Origin: Cryptomeria japonica
Taxonomy: Eukaryota; Streptophyta; Pinopsida; Cupressales; Cupressaceae
Length of the DNA stretch: 58,000 nt
Assembly (NCBI RefSeq): GCF_030272615.1
Contig: NC_081406.1
Span: 263,780,624-263,838,623, forward strand
Reading direction: 5' to 3'
A program made the translations under genes and the position numbers. Below, one piece after another: positions 1 to 11,001 of the stretch; positions within the stretch are counted from its first letter, which is position 1, and the number at the start of each line of letters is the position of its first letter. The notes beneath the pieces were generated by a model. That model saw nothing but the letters and a program-made list of their open reading frames with translations. It made no database searches and was not told the DNA's origin.

Positions 1-830
1 TAGGTTTGATGATATGAGAAAAAAAGGAATATTTGAGGAAGAAGCACCTTTAGATGGATGATAATTTATATGTCTTGCAAGATACTCTTTTTACCTTTGA
101 ATTTTAATAATATCATCCATAGGTGAATGATGAGGATGCCCTACGTCTTCGGTACTAGTTTTTGAAGGAGGGTTTATAGGGACTTTGATTCCTTTTTCAT
201 ATTTCCCAAGTCATTGTCCACTATAACCTTGTTTTGAGATTATATTATAACCACTCCTATAAGAATGTTTAAATTGTGAAGAAGAAGTTCACTATTATCA
301 TGAATCTCTTTAAAATTTGTAGTGTAAGGACACATGGAAGGATCAAAGGAAGAATTAGATGAAGAAGGAATATCCTTTTATGGAAATTTCTCTTTTCTAT
401 CATCATTATTCATATCATATTTGATAGGTTGGGAGGGAAGATCCTTATCATCTAAGGCTTCATCTTTTCTTAATGCTATATGAGGAGATAGGTCATGAAT
501 AAAATGCATAACATCGTCTTCTCTATAAATATTTTGATGACTAAGATAAGCTCTAGAAGAATAAGGAGGATCTAAAGGGATTGGTAAGCCAACGTGTTGA
601 TCTTGCCCCCCTTACACTAGAGTATGCCTATGAGAAGAGGATGGTGTCATGTTTCTCTTCACTTATATCTCTCCATTAGAGAGAACATTTATATGAGTAT
701 TTACTTTTTCTCATTCACATTACATATCCTAGGAGAGGTACACATGTTAGCTTTTGCATTGTCATCTTTATGATTATCATTATCTACAAAAGCCTTTATG
801 TGATCTACACATGTAATACATATTCTTAAA
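1..830 (-). pseudogene. G1 gag-region remnant (Ty3/gypsy-type)
   Basis: Reading the minus strand, one frame stays open for about 75 codons around positions 410-600 (peptide includes GLPIPLDPPYSSRAYLSHQN) and resumes after stops towards position 230. No zinc knuckle, protease or polymerase motif is visible. It lies downstream, on the minus strand, of a gypsy LTR and primer-binding site (about 1258-2340), which is where gag of that element should start. The gag assignment therefore rests on position only; the peptide does not resemble the gag of element A elsewhere in the window. It runs off the left edge. Confidence 0.4.
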
Positions 831-1278
831 AATGTCATCATAAAAAAACATATAACATGGATTAAAGATTTAAAATATTATTTGAAAGTAGGAAATATCT
901 TGGAAACCCTAAAAATGCAATATGCAAAAGTACTATGAATGAAAAGAAGCAATGTAAAATGAAAGAAGTCATTATCCAACACATGAGTATGATAAGTGTA
1001 ACTAAAAAGCAATGTAATCATATGTAAAATAACAAACAAAATATATTTAGTAAATTCCGTTATGAGTTCCTAAAATCATATCTAAATTTTTTTAAAAAAA
1101 ATTATGCAACCCACAAGCCAAAATTAGCAAAATAAATTAGGGTTTTGTATGAATTTAACCACTAAATTTATGTAATTATGTTCTACGAGAGAAAAAATAA
1201 TTTTTCAAATGCCTAAAAATAAGATCTAAGACCACATATTAGAAATAAGCATGCAACGAGTCAGGTTCACCAAAATTT
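831..1278 (-). other. G1 leader and primer-binding site
   Basis: Untranslated leader between the LTR and gag of G1. At 1258-1275 the minus strand reads TTTTGGTGAACCTGACTC, aligned with the site TTTTGGTGAACTTGGTGTC just inside the 5' LTR of element A. Around 1131-1165 the minus strand carries a GTGGTTAA...AAACCCTAATTT block, the same repeat that fills the leader of A. No gene is seen. Confidence 0.55.
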
Positions 1279-2340
1279 AATGTGTGGAAAATTAAGAATT
1301 GGGGTTTTACTAAGCAAATCCACTAAATAGCCCAATTAACCAAATTACATTGAAAGAGAGTTGAAGCCAATAGATCTAGGCTCAATCCCAATGGGAAAGA
1401 GACTGAGATCCTAATTGGATTCAACTGATTAGGGCTACTTATCCTCTTTCTTAATTGAGTTGTAATGTAATTTATAAAATTAGGGTAAAATGAGAGATTA
1501 TTGAAGTAATTTTATAGAAACAATAAGCAACAAATATCCCACTAAGCCACAAACTTGGATTTGGGCAAAAGGAGATGTCTAGAACCTATCCTTAGAAGTT
1601 TGGCCTAATTTTTTGGGACCCAGTAGCACATATCTACCTTGGCCCTCCGAATTTTTCGCCATTTAAAGATGACCTATTCATCACTATTGACTATGTCGGA
1701 TTTCCCAAGTATAGCTCTGCACCTGTTTCTTGCACACAGAAAGAAAGGGAAAGATGTTGGGGATAGGGTTTTTCCTTAGGTCAAACTCCAATTTGGTAAT
1801 TAACCATGAATGCAATATTGTACACTGAAATAAATATTAAGGAGATATACCTTAGATCTTTAATTGTTGATGATGACGCAATCCTCTTTTACTGTAATCA
1901 CAAATGTTGAATGTAATGTCTTGAAAAAACATGAGCATGAAAAAACCTAATAACACACACATGCTTGCATGAATATTTATGTAACTTTTCTCTACAATGC
2001 TTGAATGATGAATATGCAGCCTTGAATCTTTGAAGAACTTTATGATACACATAGAATACAAAGTATTTGATATAAGATGGGGGGCCAGATGGGTGTGAGT
2101 AATTATTTTTAAGAGAGAGGTTGTGGCCATGATCAGACTAGAGAGGGTATGGTTGCATGGATAGTCATTGAGAAAAGGAGTATCAACTCAGTAGGTAGAG
2201 AGTTAAGTTCAAACAAAGGGTTCATAGAAAAGTTGGAGTGAGAACAAAGAGGAGTGTGTGTGACAGGGAGTAATTTTGAGTAGAGAGGCAAATATATAAG
2301 TCCAAGTATATAATTATTAATTGGCATATTTATAAAAGTT
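1279..2340 (-). repeat. G1 5' LTR, degenerate (A/D gypsy family)
   Basis: Diverged minus-strand copy of the LTR seen at 41232-42431 and 52910-54076. Matching blocks: 1343-1480 (the TTCAATCTCTTTCC / GATCTAATTGGATTCAAC block of the A LTR), 1590-1650 (GGAGGGCCAAGG...TGGGTCCC), and 1741-1790 (GGGATAGGG...AGGTCAAAC, also at 53396-53430). Beyond about 2000 similarity fades, and the outer LTR terminus was not found. 2341-2530 shows nothing I can assign. Confidence 0.6.
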
Positions 2341-2530
2341 TCTTATTGCAATTTGAGTATTGTTTTTGAGTAGAGATTCTCTGCATTCATTTGTGTTGCA
2401 TGTTTTAAGCTTCTGAGTTGGTAGGCAGAGGGGAAGTGAATCTCCTCTTGCGTATTCCTATTATGAGGATTATCCTTTGATTTCAAATTTTAATGAAAGT
2501 ATGAACAAGTGAGATAAGGAATTAGAAGGC

Positions 2531-3340
2531 TTTCAACAAATTATGAGTATATAACACTTGGCTAGATAGGTCATCCCCTTGATTTAGTGTATGGGGAAAT
2601 TGATATATGGTAACTCGCATGGTGTGGATATTCTACATAGCATAGCTCACATAGTGGATGAAAATACTATGATAGTAGCTAGTTGCACAGAAGTGCTTGG
2701 ATACATGACTTCTCAAAATTAATGAACATGCAAGTATTGATACCCACAATGATACCTTCTATTCCTACATTCACTTATCATGTCTACTAGTGCATTAAAT
2801 GGTAATGTTATCCATGCTAGTTTTGGGCCTAGTCCTATTAACCAATATACCTATATTACACCTTCCTCCACTCTCCCTTTTCCTTCTCAAAATACCCACT
2901 AACCTTATCCACCTCTCACTTACTACAATGTTCCACCTACCTACCATAATTCCCCACCACCTACTTTCAATTCCAACCCACTCGAGCACATTCCAATTTT
3001 TCATAAACCAATTCATCTTTTAATTCTATCATTAACCAACTATTGTAAAATATGTCTTTCACAACAACAGTTGGCAAACATGTCAAACCCAACCCCAACT
3101 AACTCTCTCATCATATTGTACTAGTAGCCCAATTTCATATACCATCATAAAAACTACCATTCCACAATACATAGAGATACCATATTTTGAGAAATGCATT
3201 GGGAAAGGTGACCCTATTACTTGAATATGTCAAATTTTATTGCTTTATGAAACAATTTTATTCTTGAGGGTGCTCTTCTCGCAAAAACATTCTAGAGCTT
3301 GTTGATGTGTGCACATGCCTATATGAATCTGATAGCAAAA
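2531..3340 (+). pseudogene. Ty3/gypsy gag relic related to element A
   Basis: Heavily mutated plus-strand gag. 2615-2660 aligns with the A gag stretch encoding GIDILCGIAHIF, 2760-3000 keeps the Pro/Ser-rich linker, and 3170-3260 resembles the A gag core PQLEIYNGKGYPLTHV with stops and frameshifts. No long ORF survives. It ends near 3340-3378, where the truncated LTR of element T begins. Its flanks do not show whether it belongs with G1 (opposite strand) or a separate insertion. Confidence 0.5.
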
Positions 3341-3378
3341 TCATAATTGGACATCATCTCAAGCTCATAATCAATTCT

Positions 3379-4022
3379 TAAGCAAGAAAAGAACAAGAAG
3401 CGAGTAACATAGTGTGAAGTATGAGTTGCAGATAGTGAAAGCAGTTGGTGCAAAATCAAAGTGTGAATAGTATTGCAGTAATTCTTCACCGGATCTACTG
3501 TAAGTGCTTAAGGATGGTTGAATAAAAATATTTCACCAGATCTTCTGTAGGGTTTGTGAATTGTGATCTAAACTTAACTTGGAACTGATCTCATGCATTT
3601 AGAGATGCAACTTTCTTCAATTCAATCATACCTGTTGCAGTGAGCATTCCAGCAGTAAGTTGTTTTTGTAATCTCGTAGTGAGTAGTCTGGCAATGAGTC
3701 ACTTTTGTAATATTGGTAGTGGGCAACCGACAATGAGTCACCCCTTTTTTAAACACCATATAACTATTTATATTCTCTTGAGATTTAACACTCTTTGTGG
3801 TTTCTCCCATTTAGGTTTTCCACATATTAAATCTGGTGTTCCTTTTGTGGTTGTGTTTCATGTTTATTTTGCATTTATGTTTGATATGCTTAACTGATGA
3901 GTTTGATATACTAGAAAAGGTTTAAGATTTGGATAAATTTTTAAAATTTGTGGGAATACTGATTCACGCCCCCCCCCGCCCCCCCCCCTCTCAGTATTCT
4001 GGTCCCTTCAACCAATCCATCA
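3379..4022 (+). repeat. T 5' LTR, 5'-truncated
   Basis: Matches 8114-8726 of the 3' LTR from AAAAGAACAAGAAGC onward and ends in CATCA immediately before the PBS. It carries the GGGAATACTGATTCAC block followed by an expanded C tract (3969-3989) that is much shorter in the 3' LTR (8686-8691). The part upstream of the match, with the TATA box, is absent. Confidence 0.8.
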
Positions 4023-4024
4023 AT

Positions 4025-4036
4025 TGGTATCAAAGC
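4025..4036 (+). other. T primer-binding site (initiator Met tRNA type)
   Basis: TGGTATCAAAGC sits 2 bp after the LTR end. TGGTATCAGAGC is the standard plant copia PBS, complementary to the 3' end of initiator methionine tRNA; here it has one mismatch (A for G). The same site, on the minus strand, precedes the 5' LTRs of C2 and C5. Confidence 0.85.
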
Positions 4037-4093
4037 TTTGGTCCCTTGCTTGGAATCTTAATCGCTTGAGGGAGATCCATGTGTAGTTGAATC

Positions 4094-5140
4094 ATGGCAC
4101 CTATGTGCATGAATAGAGAATTTTAGTTGGATGAAGACTTGCAAACAACTCTTGAAGATTTGGTAAGTGTTGAGTCAGAGAATGAGGAATTGAAAGAGAA
4201 TGTGAAGGTAGCAAATGAATATGTACATAAGTTGAGAGAGCAAATCCATAAATTCATGTTGAGGCACAAGGAGGTTAATAATCAGTTGAAGCAAGGAAAC
4301 GAGACTATTAAAGATTTGATGCAGAAGATTGTGGAGAAGGATAAGATAGAGCAAACCCTAAAAGAAACAATTAAGGTAAATTATGAGGAATTTGAGAAGC
4401 AAGAGCAAGAAGTGAAGAAACTGAAGATAGAGAATAAGGCTCTTGATAGTAGTAAGCTCCTAGAAGATTTGATTAGCATGCAGAAAGCTCATTTGGACAA
4501 GACTGGACTTGGATTTCAGCCTGGTGTGTTGAGATCTGAATGACAAAGATAAAAGTAAAGAGGTTAAATTTGAAGTTGAGAAGAAATCGGAAGATGCAAG
4601 AAAGTTCCAAAATCGAAATACTAATGCAAGAATGCCACCAGTTCATCAACCTAATGTGAAAAGGTACCCATCCTTTAATGGTTATTATTTTCAATACAAT
4701 AAATTTAGACATAAGGCTTAAAACTATAGAATCATTCAGCGTTAGAGTTGCAAGAGGTTTGGACATAAAGCAAATAACTATAGAAACCATTCTATGAGTC
4801 AGAATCATAATCTAGTTGGACAAAATAAGATGAATTACAACTTCCATGGATATTGTTATACTTGCAATGACTATGGTCATAAAGCTAATCAATGCAAATA
4901 TAGATCTCATTCGGTAAATTCTACAAGGAAGGCTATCAGTTGTTTCAAGTGCAAGTAGTCTAGACATTATTCTAATCAATGTGGTAATGGAATTATGGAA
5001 AAATATACTAAGAAGAATGTGATGAAGAATGATGAATCAAAGAAGAAGGAAAACTTGGTTTGGAAAAAGAAGGAAGTGAACAAAGGAATCAAGCCTGGCA
5101 TATCAGAATCCGGTGTAAGAACCTCTTCCTCTGGTAACTG
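4094..5140 (+). pseudogene. T gag C-terminal region: coiled coil plus four zinc knuckles
   Basis: An ATG at 4094 is followed after ten codons by TAG; the frame then stays open to 4543 and encodes a Glu/Lys/Leu-rich coiled coil ending in DKTGLGFQPG. A GLGF/GLGY motif of this kind is typical of plant copia gag. After a frameshift, 4684-4980 encodes four CCHC-like knuckles: two decayed, then CYTCNDYGHKANQC nearly intact, then CFKCK-stop-SRHYSNQC. The N-terminal gag (UBN2-type) domain present in C1 and C2 is missing, because the coiled coil follows the PBS directly. No protease DSG motif follows. 5001-5385 is a stop-rich linker. Confidence 0.75.
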
Positions 5141-5384
5141 AGCATATTTCTTTGTCTCGGGGAGATTTCTCTTTTGAAAGAAAAAAATATTTTATTCTCC
5201 CTTGTTTGAGTGGATCGTGTCATTGATTCGGCATGACTGGGTTTAGAAGTTGTCTAGTAATCGAAGCTTGTTGCTGACATCATCGACAAGACATTTCTTG
5301 GCGGAAAACCCTAAAGGAGACTTTTGGCAAGATAAGTATCAACATTTTGGATTTATTCTTTCATTTTCATATCATTTGTGAATA

Positions 5385-7130
5385 GTAGAATAGCAGCAGA
5401 GCAAGAGAGCAGAGAAAGGGAACATGGAAAGAAAGATGATTGTCGAAGAATCAAGCAGCACAAAGTTTCAGGTTTTGGAAAGAGTTTTCTTGGATGAATT
5501 CGACCCAGAGAATTAGAAATGTAGAAACCAATCAGAGTAATGCTAAGTTGTAGAGAGTTAAATAATTGGAGCACAAAGGTCTAAATCTATGGACTGAATT
5601 CCCTTGGTATGATGATGTGGAGGTTATCAAAGTGATCCTTAGCCATGTGCAGAATGACAACATTGTGTTGGATAAACCCTATCCAATCATGAAGGAGATT
5701 ATCTCAATTATCATAAGCTTATGTAACAATGGAGATGTTTCGACTAAGAATTCAGTTAAGAATAGAGAAGTGGAAACCTTAACCGGTGTAAAGGATGATT
5801 AGTGAGCACTAATCATTGACAAGATCATAAACCCTATTGTGAGGTATGTTGCTTACTACATCTCTTATAACGTCTATTTCAGAAATAGAGAAGGTAGTAC
5901 CTTGCCAATTGCTATGTATATGGCACATATGCTTGTGATGGAAGACAAATCATTTGACTTGTGTGAATTGTAGAGGGCATTGTTACTGGAAAATATAAAG
6001 ATGTCAAAAGAGAATAATTATCCCTTCTAGTTTTGATTGTTTCTTGTTTGTTTGGTCATATATTGTCTGGGATCCCTTTCGGCCAAAGAAAATGTAATAT
6101 GGGAATCTGGTGTCCCGATTGCAAGATAGATATTCAAATATTCAAACAGTTTAGATAGTAAAGAGGAAGCATGCAATGCATATTTTAAATATTTCCTAAA
6201 TATGTGGAGTGTCAATTCGATATCCCCTGTTACTGGTTCTGGAGGTTCTTCCTCCGGAAAGAAGAAAAGAAGACAATCTAATCCTATGAGTGTCTCAGAA
6301 TCAAAGAAAAGAAAGAAGGATCTGAAAAAATAAGAAAATGTTGTAATTGAGGATCCAGAGTCTCCTATAGCTGAAGAAGAATTGGTTGTTGCAGGGAAGG
6401 AAGATAAAGAATCAAACAATGAATCAAATTTATTAGAGATGGTTGGTAGCATAGATGGAATTAGGAAAATTGGTAAGATGTGGCTGACTTTTGTTGAGTC
6501 AGACAGAATTGATTTTTTTTTGATGAATCACTTGGTCCAAAATAGTAACAGTATTGAAAATATCGGTAATTTGCTTCTGGAGTCTCTTTGTGAAATTCTG
6601 AAGGAGAAGATATCTAACCAATCGGTTGAGGGTGGAGTTTCAGAGGAGAAAAATATTGATATTCAAAATTTGTTAAACGAATGTGATGATGTGAAGAAAG
6701 ATCTATCGATATGCATTGAGGAAATGAGAGATTGTATCCACAGTGCTAGCAAAATCTACAAGTATCGTATCTCATGGTGGGTAGCTGCAGTAAAACATAA
6801 AGCTAAAATTGATGCTAATGAAGATGAATTGAGTTCATTGGGTAAATCCTTTGATTTTATGGATGACAAGGATGGTGAGAAGAGAAAAGGAATAAACTCT
6901 CTTCAAGTTGAACTCTTACATTTGCAAAGGAAGATATAAGACTTTGTAAATGTGTTATGGAAATTAAAAGAGATTGTTGAGGCAAAGTTAGAGCATTTTT
7001 TAGCATTGCTTGGCAGTGCAGTTGGGCATGAGTAGAATCCATTTGATCCGGATAGTTTTTCCCATTTTGTTGATTTTCTAGTGGAGTGTAGGAGTCTTTC
7101 AATTAGCATTAAACTAGTTGGGCATTCTTG
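5385..7130 (+). pseudogene. T extra ORF, homologous to the C3 extra ORF
   Basis: Function not recognised. Open blocks at 5566-5802, 5803-6030, 6150-6939 and 6940-7130 are separated by stops. Similarity to C3: LDKPYPIMKEI here against LDRPYKITKES there; FDLCEL...LLENIK...FLVCLVIYCL here against LDLCGWMLDELLINLGKI...SLVCLMLYFL there; then a Lys/Arg-rich basic patch (6240-6330), an acidic linker, a long Glu/Lys helical region (6380-6939) and a C-terminal FDPDSFSHFVDFLVE block against EYFAHLLSGLVSIFD. The order is the same in both copies. No membrane span, zinc finger or catalytic motif is visible. It fills the space normally used by pol. Confidence 0.6.
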
Positions 7131-7463
7131 AGAGGTTTTTCTTCTAGAACTGAAGGAGAAATACAAGCTTGCCTTTCCAAACAAGAGTAGTTGAAGGTTC
7201 TTTTGGTTTGGTACTCGATTTTTGATATTTTGTGGTTGTATATATATTCCTCTTCTTTCTTTTATTTTTCATCAAAGGCACCCTTTGTCCTTGATGTCAA
7301 ACAGGGAGAAAGGATTTTGGATTTTGGAATTAAGGGGATGTATGAATTAGGGGGAGTTGAGTGGATTTTGGAATTAAGGAGATGTATGAGTTAGGGGGAG
7401 TTGAGTTGGATGTGGATATTTTTATTTTTGAAATGTTTTACCATCAATGATAAAGGGGGAGAT
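7131..7463 (+). other. T 3' untranslated region and polypurine tract
   Basis: AAAGGGGGAGAT at 7452-7463 directly precedes the LTR start TGTTAGAC and is the plus-strand priming site. CATCAATG at 7442-7449 forms an inverted repeat with CATTGATG inside the LTR start (7490-7497). 7310-7400 holds two copies of a direct repeat (GGATTTTGGAATTAAGG, GATGTATGA, TTAGGGGGAGTTGAG). Confidence 0.8.
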
Positions 7464-8726
7464 TGTTAGACTTGTGTGAATATTGTTGTCATTGATGTCA
7501 AACCAGTTATCTGGTTTGATCTAGATGGTATATGTAGTAAATTGATGTCAAGCCAGTTATCCGATTTAGTTTGGATGTTGTGTGCAATTGTGTGCAGAGG
7601 GTGTGTGCAGTTATGTGTAGGTGATGCAAATTTCGGTATTGCTTCAAGATGGGATGTAGTAAGATGTGGTTGATCTATTGGAGTTATTTTTCAAAGATCT
7701 TTATGCCCAGAATTTTGAGTTCTACCTACATTGGTCCCAGTATGAGTTATGTGTTTTAGTATCAACTATTTTGGTTATGGCAAATGAATCTTTTCATGTC
7801 TCATGATTCAGTATATATGGCATGCGTAGAATTAGTATTTTTGGAGTTTGGAGTTGTTATGGTTGGACTTTTGCGTTTATGGGTCAACTTCTGTGGGTTC
7901 GGATGACCCCTGTCCCATTCTGGTAATTGAGGTATATGTATCAATGAATGAATTGTGTAAAGGGAAGCATGTAGAGATCTTGTGGAGGCTAACTTGGTTA
8001 TCATATTTATATTTAAGGCTTTATTGGATAACGTGTTGAGATAGGATGACGTATTATCCCATTATGCGAGTCTTCCAGTATATGTATAAAAGTGTATGAT
8101 GATGATGAGGGAAAGAAAGAAAAGAACAAGAAGCAAGTAATAGAGTGTGAAGTGCGAGTTGCAGACAATGAAGGTAGTTGGTGCAAAATCAGAGTGCAGA
8201 CAGTATTGTAGTAATCCTTCACCAAATACGTTGCAAGTGATTAAGGATAATTGAACAAAGATCTTTCACTAAATCTTCTATAGGGTTTGTGAATTGTCAG
8301 TTGAGCTTAACTTGGAATTGAACTCAGTCATTTGGAGATGCAACTTTCTTGAGTTCAATCTTACATGTTGTAGTGAGCATTTTGGTAGTAAGTCATTTTT
8401 GTAATCTTGCAGTGAGCCGTTTTTGTAATTTTGGCAATAAGCCACCTAGCAGTGAGCCACCCCTTTTGTAAACACCACATAACTAGTTATATTCTCTTGA
8501 AATTTAACACTATCTGTGGTTTTCCCCATTTGGGTTTTCCATGTATAAAATCTAGTGTCCCTTTTGTGGATGTGTTTCATGTTTATTCTACATTTATGTT
8601 TGATATGCTTAATTGATGATTTTGATATACCAGCAAAGTTTAATATTTAGAGAAATTTTTAGAATTTGTGGGAATACTGATTCACCCCCCTTTCTCATTA
8701 TTTTGGTCCCTTCAACCAATTCATCA
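7464..8726 (+). repeat. T 3' LTR (1.26 kb) with TATA box
   Basis: Starts TGTTAGACTTGTGTG and ends CATCA, the usual TG...CA termini. A TATA-like TATGTATAAAAG lies at 8081-8092, giving a plausible promoter. Near the 3' end it carries CTGATTCACCCCCC, the block shared by the copia LTRs of this window. Some short ORFs inside are chance. Confidence 0.8.
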
Positions 8727-9306
8727 ATGAAATCACCAAATTCCAAGCAAAAGAATAGGAGTTGACCTAGTTACAAAAAGAGACTCTAAGATGCAATGAG
8801 CATATAATAATAATTGCAAATATATATGTAAGGCCTAAAGGGGAAATTGCAAAAATATTTAAATGATGCTTAGGCCCAAAGCAATTAGAAAGAAAGGAAA
8901 GAAAAGTGGTTGACACAAAATTATTGGAAAGACTACAAAAATTGGCATAGTTACAATAAGAAATGTGAAATCTAAAAGATGAATCTTAAAAGGAATTGTT
9001 TATAGTTCAAGATCAATCTGATATTGAGAAAAAAAATTTAAAAAAAAAGATAGTTAAGTCTAACTTGTAAGGAAAAGAAAGAATTGGCACAAATTACGCA
9101 AGAGCTCTCTAATTCTAAGCATATTGTAAAACACATTTAGCAATAGAATATAGATAAGGATCAACAGGTCCAACAATTACAAATTGCACTATCCAACTAT
9201 GCACAATAACTAAAAATTCTTCCCATGCTTGAGTAGTTGTATATTCCACATTGGGGAAGAATAAAAGACATAGCTACTTCCTTACAACCTATACTAAATT
9301 TCATAG
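8727..9306 (+). pseudogene. Unassigned coding relic between T and C1
   Basis: A plus-strand frame with about eight stops over 8727-9060 has a Lys/Glu/Leu-rich, coiled-coil-like composition (e.g. LQKETLRCNEHIIIIANIYV, GPKQLERKERK). It could be the sequence T or C1 inserted into, possibly another gag. I see no diagnostic motif and nothing in 9060-9301. CATAG at 9302-9306 would be the target duplication of C1; its partner lies outside the window. Confidence 0.25.
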
Positions 9307-10654
9307 TGTTGGCAACAAGGCAACAAACTAAGAGGAGAGGGGGGTGAATTAGTTTGCTCACAAAACTTTACTTAATCAAACTCAAATTTAGATCTAATAA
9401 TTAGCAATGAAAGCACAAATTAACACCACATAAATAAAACACATAACACCAATATTTTTGACGTGGAAAACCTAGTTAAGGGAAAAACCATAGTGGGAAC
9501 CTACCCACAATTAGATAATACCCTATTAGGAGTAAGTGAAATATTACAATGGAGAATGCACATGCATTCAGACACACTTCCTAGAGCTCACTGCTCAAAT
9601 CACAAAACAAGAAGGGCTACAACCCTTGGGAAGGCTCATTGCCTTACAGAAACATTCAGATTACATTCGGAGGATCATGAACTGATGAAATAACATCTTC
9701 TCATGCCTGGTTATAGTTTCAGTTAAGCACATAACACAAAATTTTCTCTTTCACAATTTTTCACACTTCTCCTCTGCTACTAAAAGATTAAATCAATGTT
9801 CGCACACACAGATACATCTCTCAAATGAATATTAAATATATTTATACAAATCATCAACCTATATTTCAAGTTCAGCTCAACACTCAACACAATTTACAAA
9901 GAAATAACCTCACATGCTACAACAATGTGCATGCAAACCAAAAAAATGTCGGCTAAGACATATTCTGGACCTAAACAAACACCGCAAACAAGAAACACCT
10001 CCATTAATTTTACCTCAAACATCTACAACATGCTACAATCATCATGAATATCGCATAACTCGAAGAACACCATCAAATCAAGAAAATGATCAATAAAATG
10101 CACAACGATCAATGCAAAACCATCAACACGAATATAACATGATCTAGAAATATCCACAAGCATCATGAATTACCACAACAACAACCACAACATCACCACT
10201 TACTAGAATCTTCATCATCATTATACCGAACCTCAAGAACACCAACTAAACTGACTGATAAACTGAAAGATTCACCTATGGACCTCCAAATCATGAACCA
10301 TCTGAATTGAGGACACATATGAATGTTCCAAACACTCTGCCAAATCTGCAAATAAAGATATTGCAATTCTGGAGTAATGTGGAGTATAATCCAAAACATT
10401 GATCAACACAGACAACTAAAAACCAACCTCAATACTGGATCTCATAACTCAATCAAATCACCATGCGAACTTCTAAAAATTTTGTTGAGTCAACTAGAGA
10501 TACTTATCTCAAAACCCATTAAACTGCAATAGCTCAATTGCAACACACTGGTCAAACCAACTCATCCAATCTAACTGCAACACTGGAACACACAGAAGAA
10601 TATGATGACATCAATGACAACACATAATTCTAGGAAACTTCTAAGCAATATCCA
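9307..10654 (-). repeat. C1 3' LTR (1.35 kb)
   Basis: Plus-strand view TGTTGGCAACAAGG...ATATCCA, homologous to 51794-52909. Contains GGGGGGTGAATTAG (9338), the CGTGGAAAACC...GGAAAAACCATAGTGGG block (9461-9500), and on the minus strand a TATA-like GTATAAATATA at about 9837-9847. Short ORFs inside are chance. Confidence 0.8.
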
Positions 10655-11001
10655 ACAATCTCCCCCTCTGGCATTGATGGTAACATATGAATATAAAAAA
10701 CAATCAATGCAAAGAAAGAAATCAACAACCAACAATCTCCCATAACTCTCAACAATCTCCCCCTTGGATATTACACAATTTTTCACATGACTTTTTCCCC
10801 CTTTGACATAAATGCAAAAGGCACATATGCAAAACATCATTCTCTCACCCATACCAAATAATATCTCCTCAAAATTTTTTTACAAATATGAACATCTAAA
10901 CCACCACATTGACTACTCCCCCTGAGTAGCAACCTCACTCATCAATCCAGATCACAATATATCTTTGTGTATTCCACCGAACTGATGCAACTCCATGCAT
11001 C
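10655..11001 (-). other. C1 polypurine tract and 3' untranslated region
   Basis: The minus strand reads GCCAGAGGGGGAGATTGT next to the LTR end (10655-10672): the PPT. The remaining 300 bp hold several CCCCCTTTGACAT-like pyrimidine blocks but no gene; an antisense ORF at 10571-10852 has no support. Confidence 0.75.

Larger units (their letters stand above)
3379..8726 (+). mobile_element. Element T: non-autonomous copia-type LTR retrotransposon with extra ORF
   Basis: Order on the plus strand: truncated 5' LTR (3379-4022), initiator-Met-type PBS (4025), gag C-terminal region with coiled coil and four zinc knuckles (4094-5000), extra ORF (about 5385-7130), PPT (7452), complete 3' LTR (7464-8726). 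I found no protease, integrase, reverse transcriptase or RNase H. The layout and the extra ORF match element C3 (18570-24997, minus). The last 610 bp of both LTRs align. The first about 650 bp of the 5' LTR, including the promoter, are missing, so no target duplication can be tested. Coding parts contain many stops: an old, dead copy. Confidence 0.75.

Noticed and set aside
6027-6452. 141-codon minus-strand ORF with a Phe/Ser-rich sequence
   Set aside because: Antisense of the T extra ORF, whose plus-strand frame has the homology to C3.
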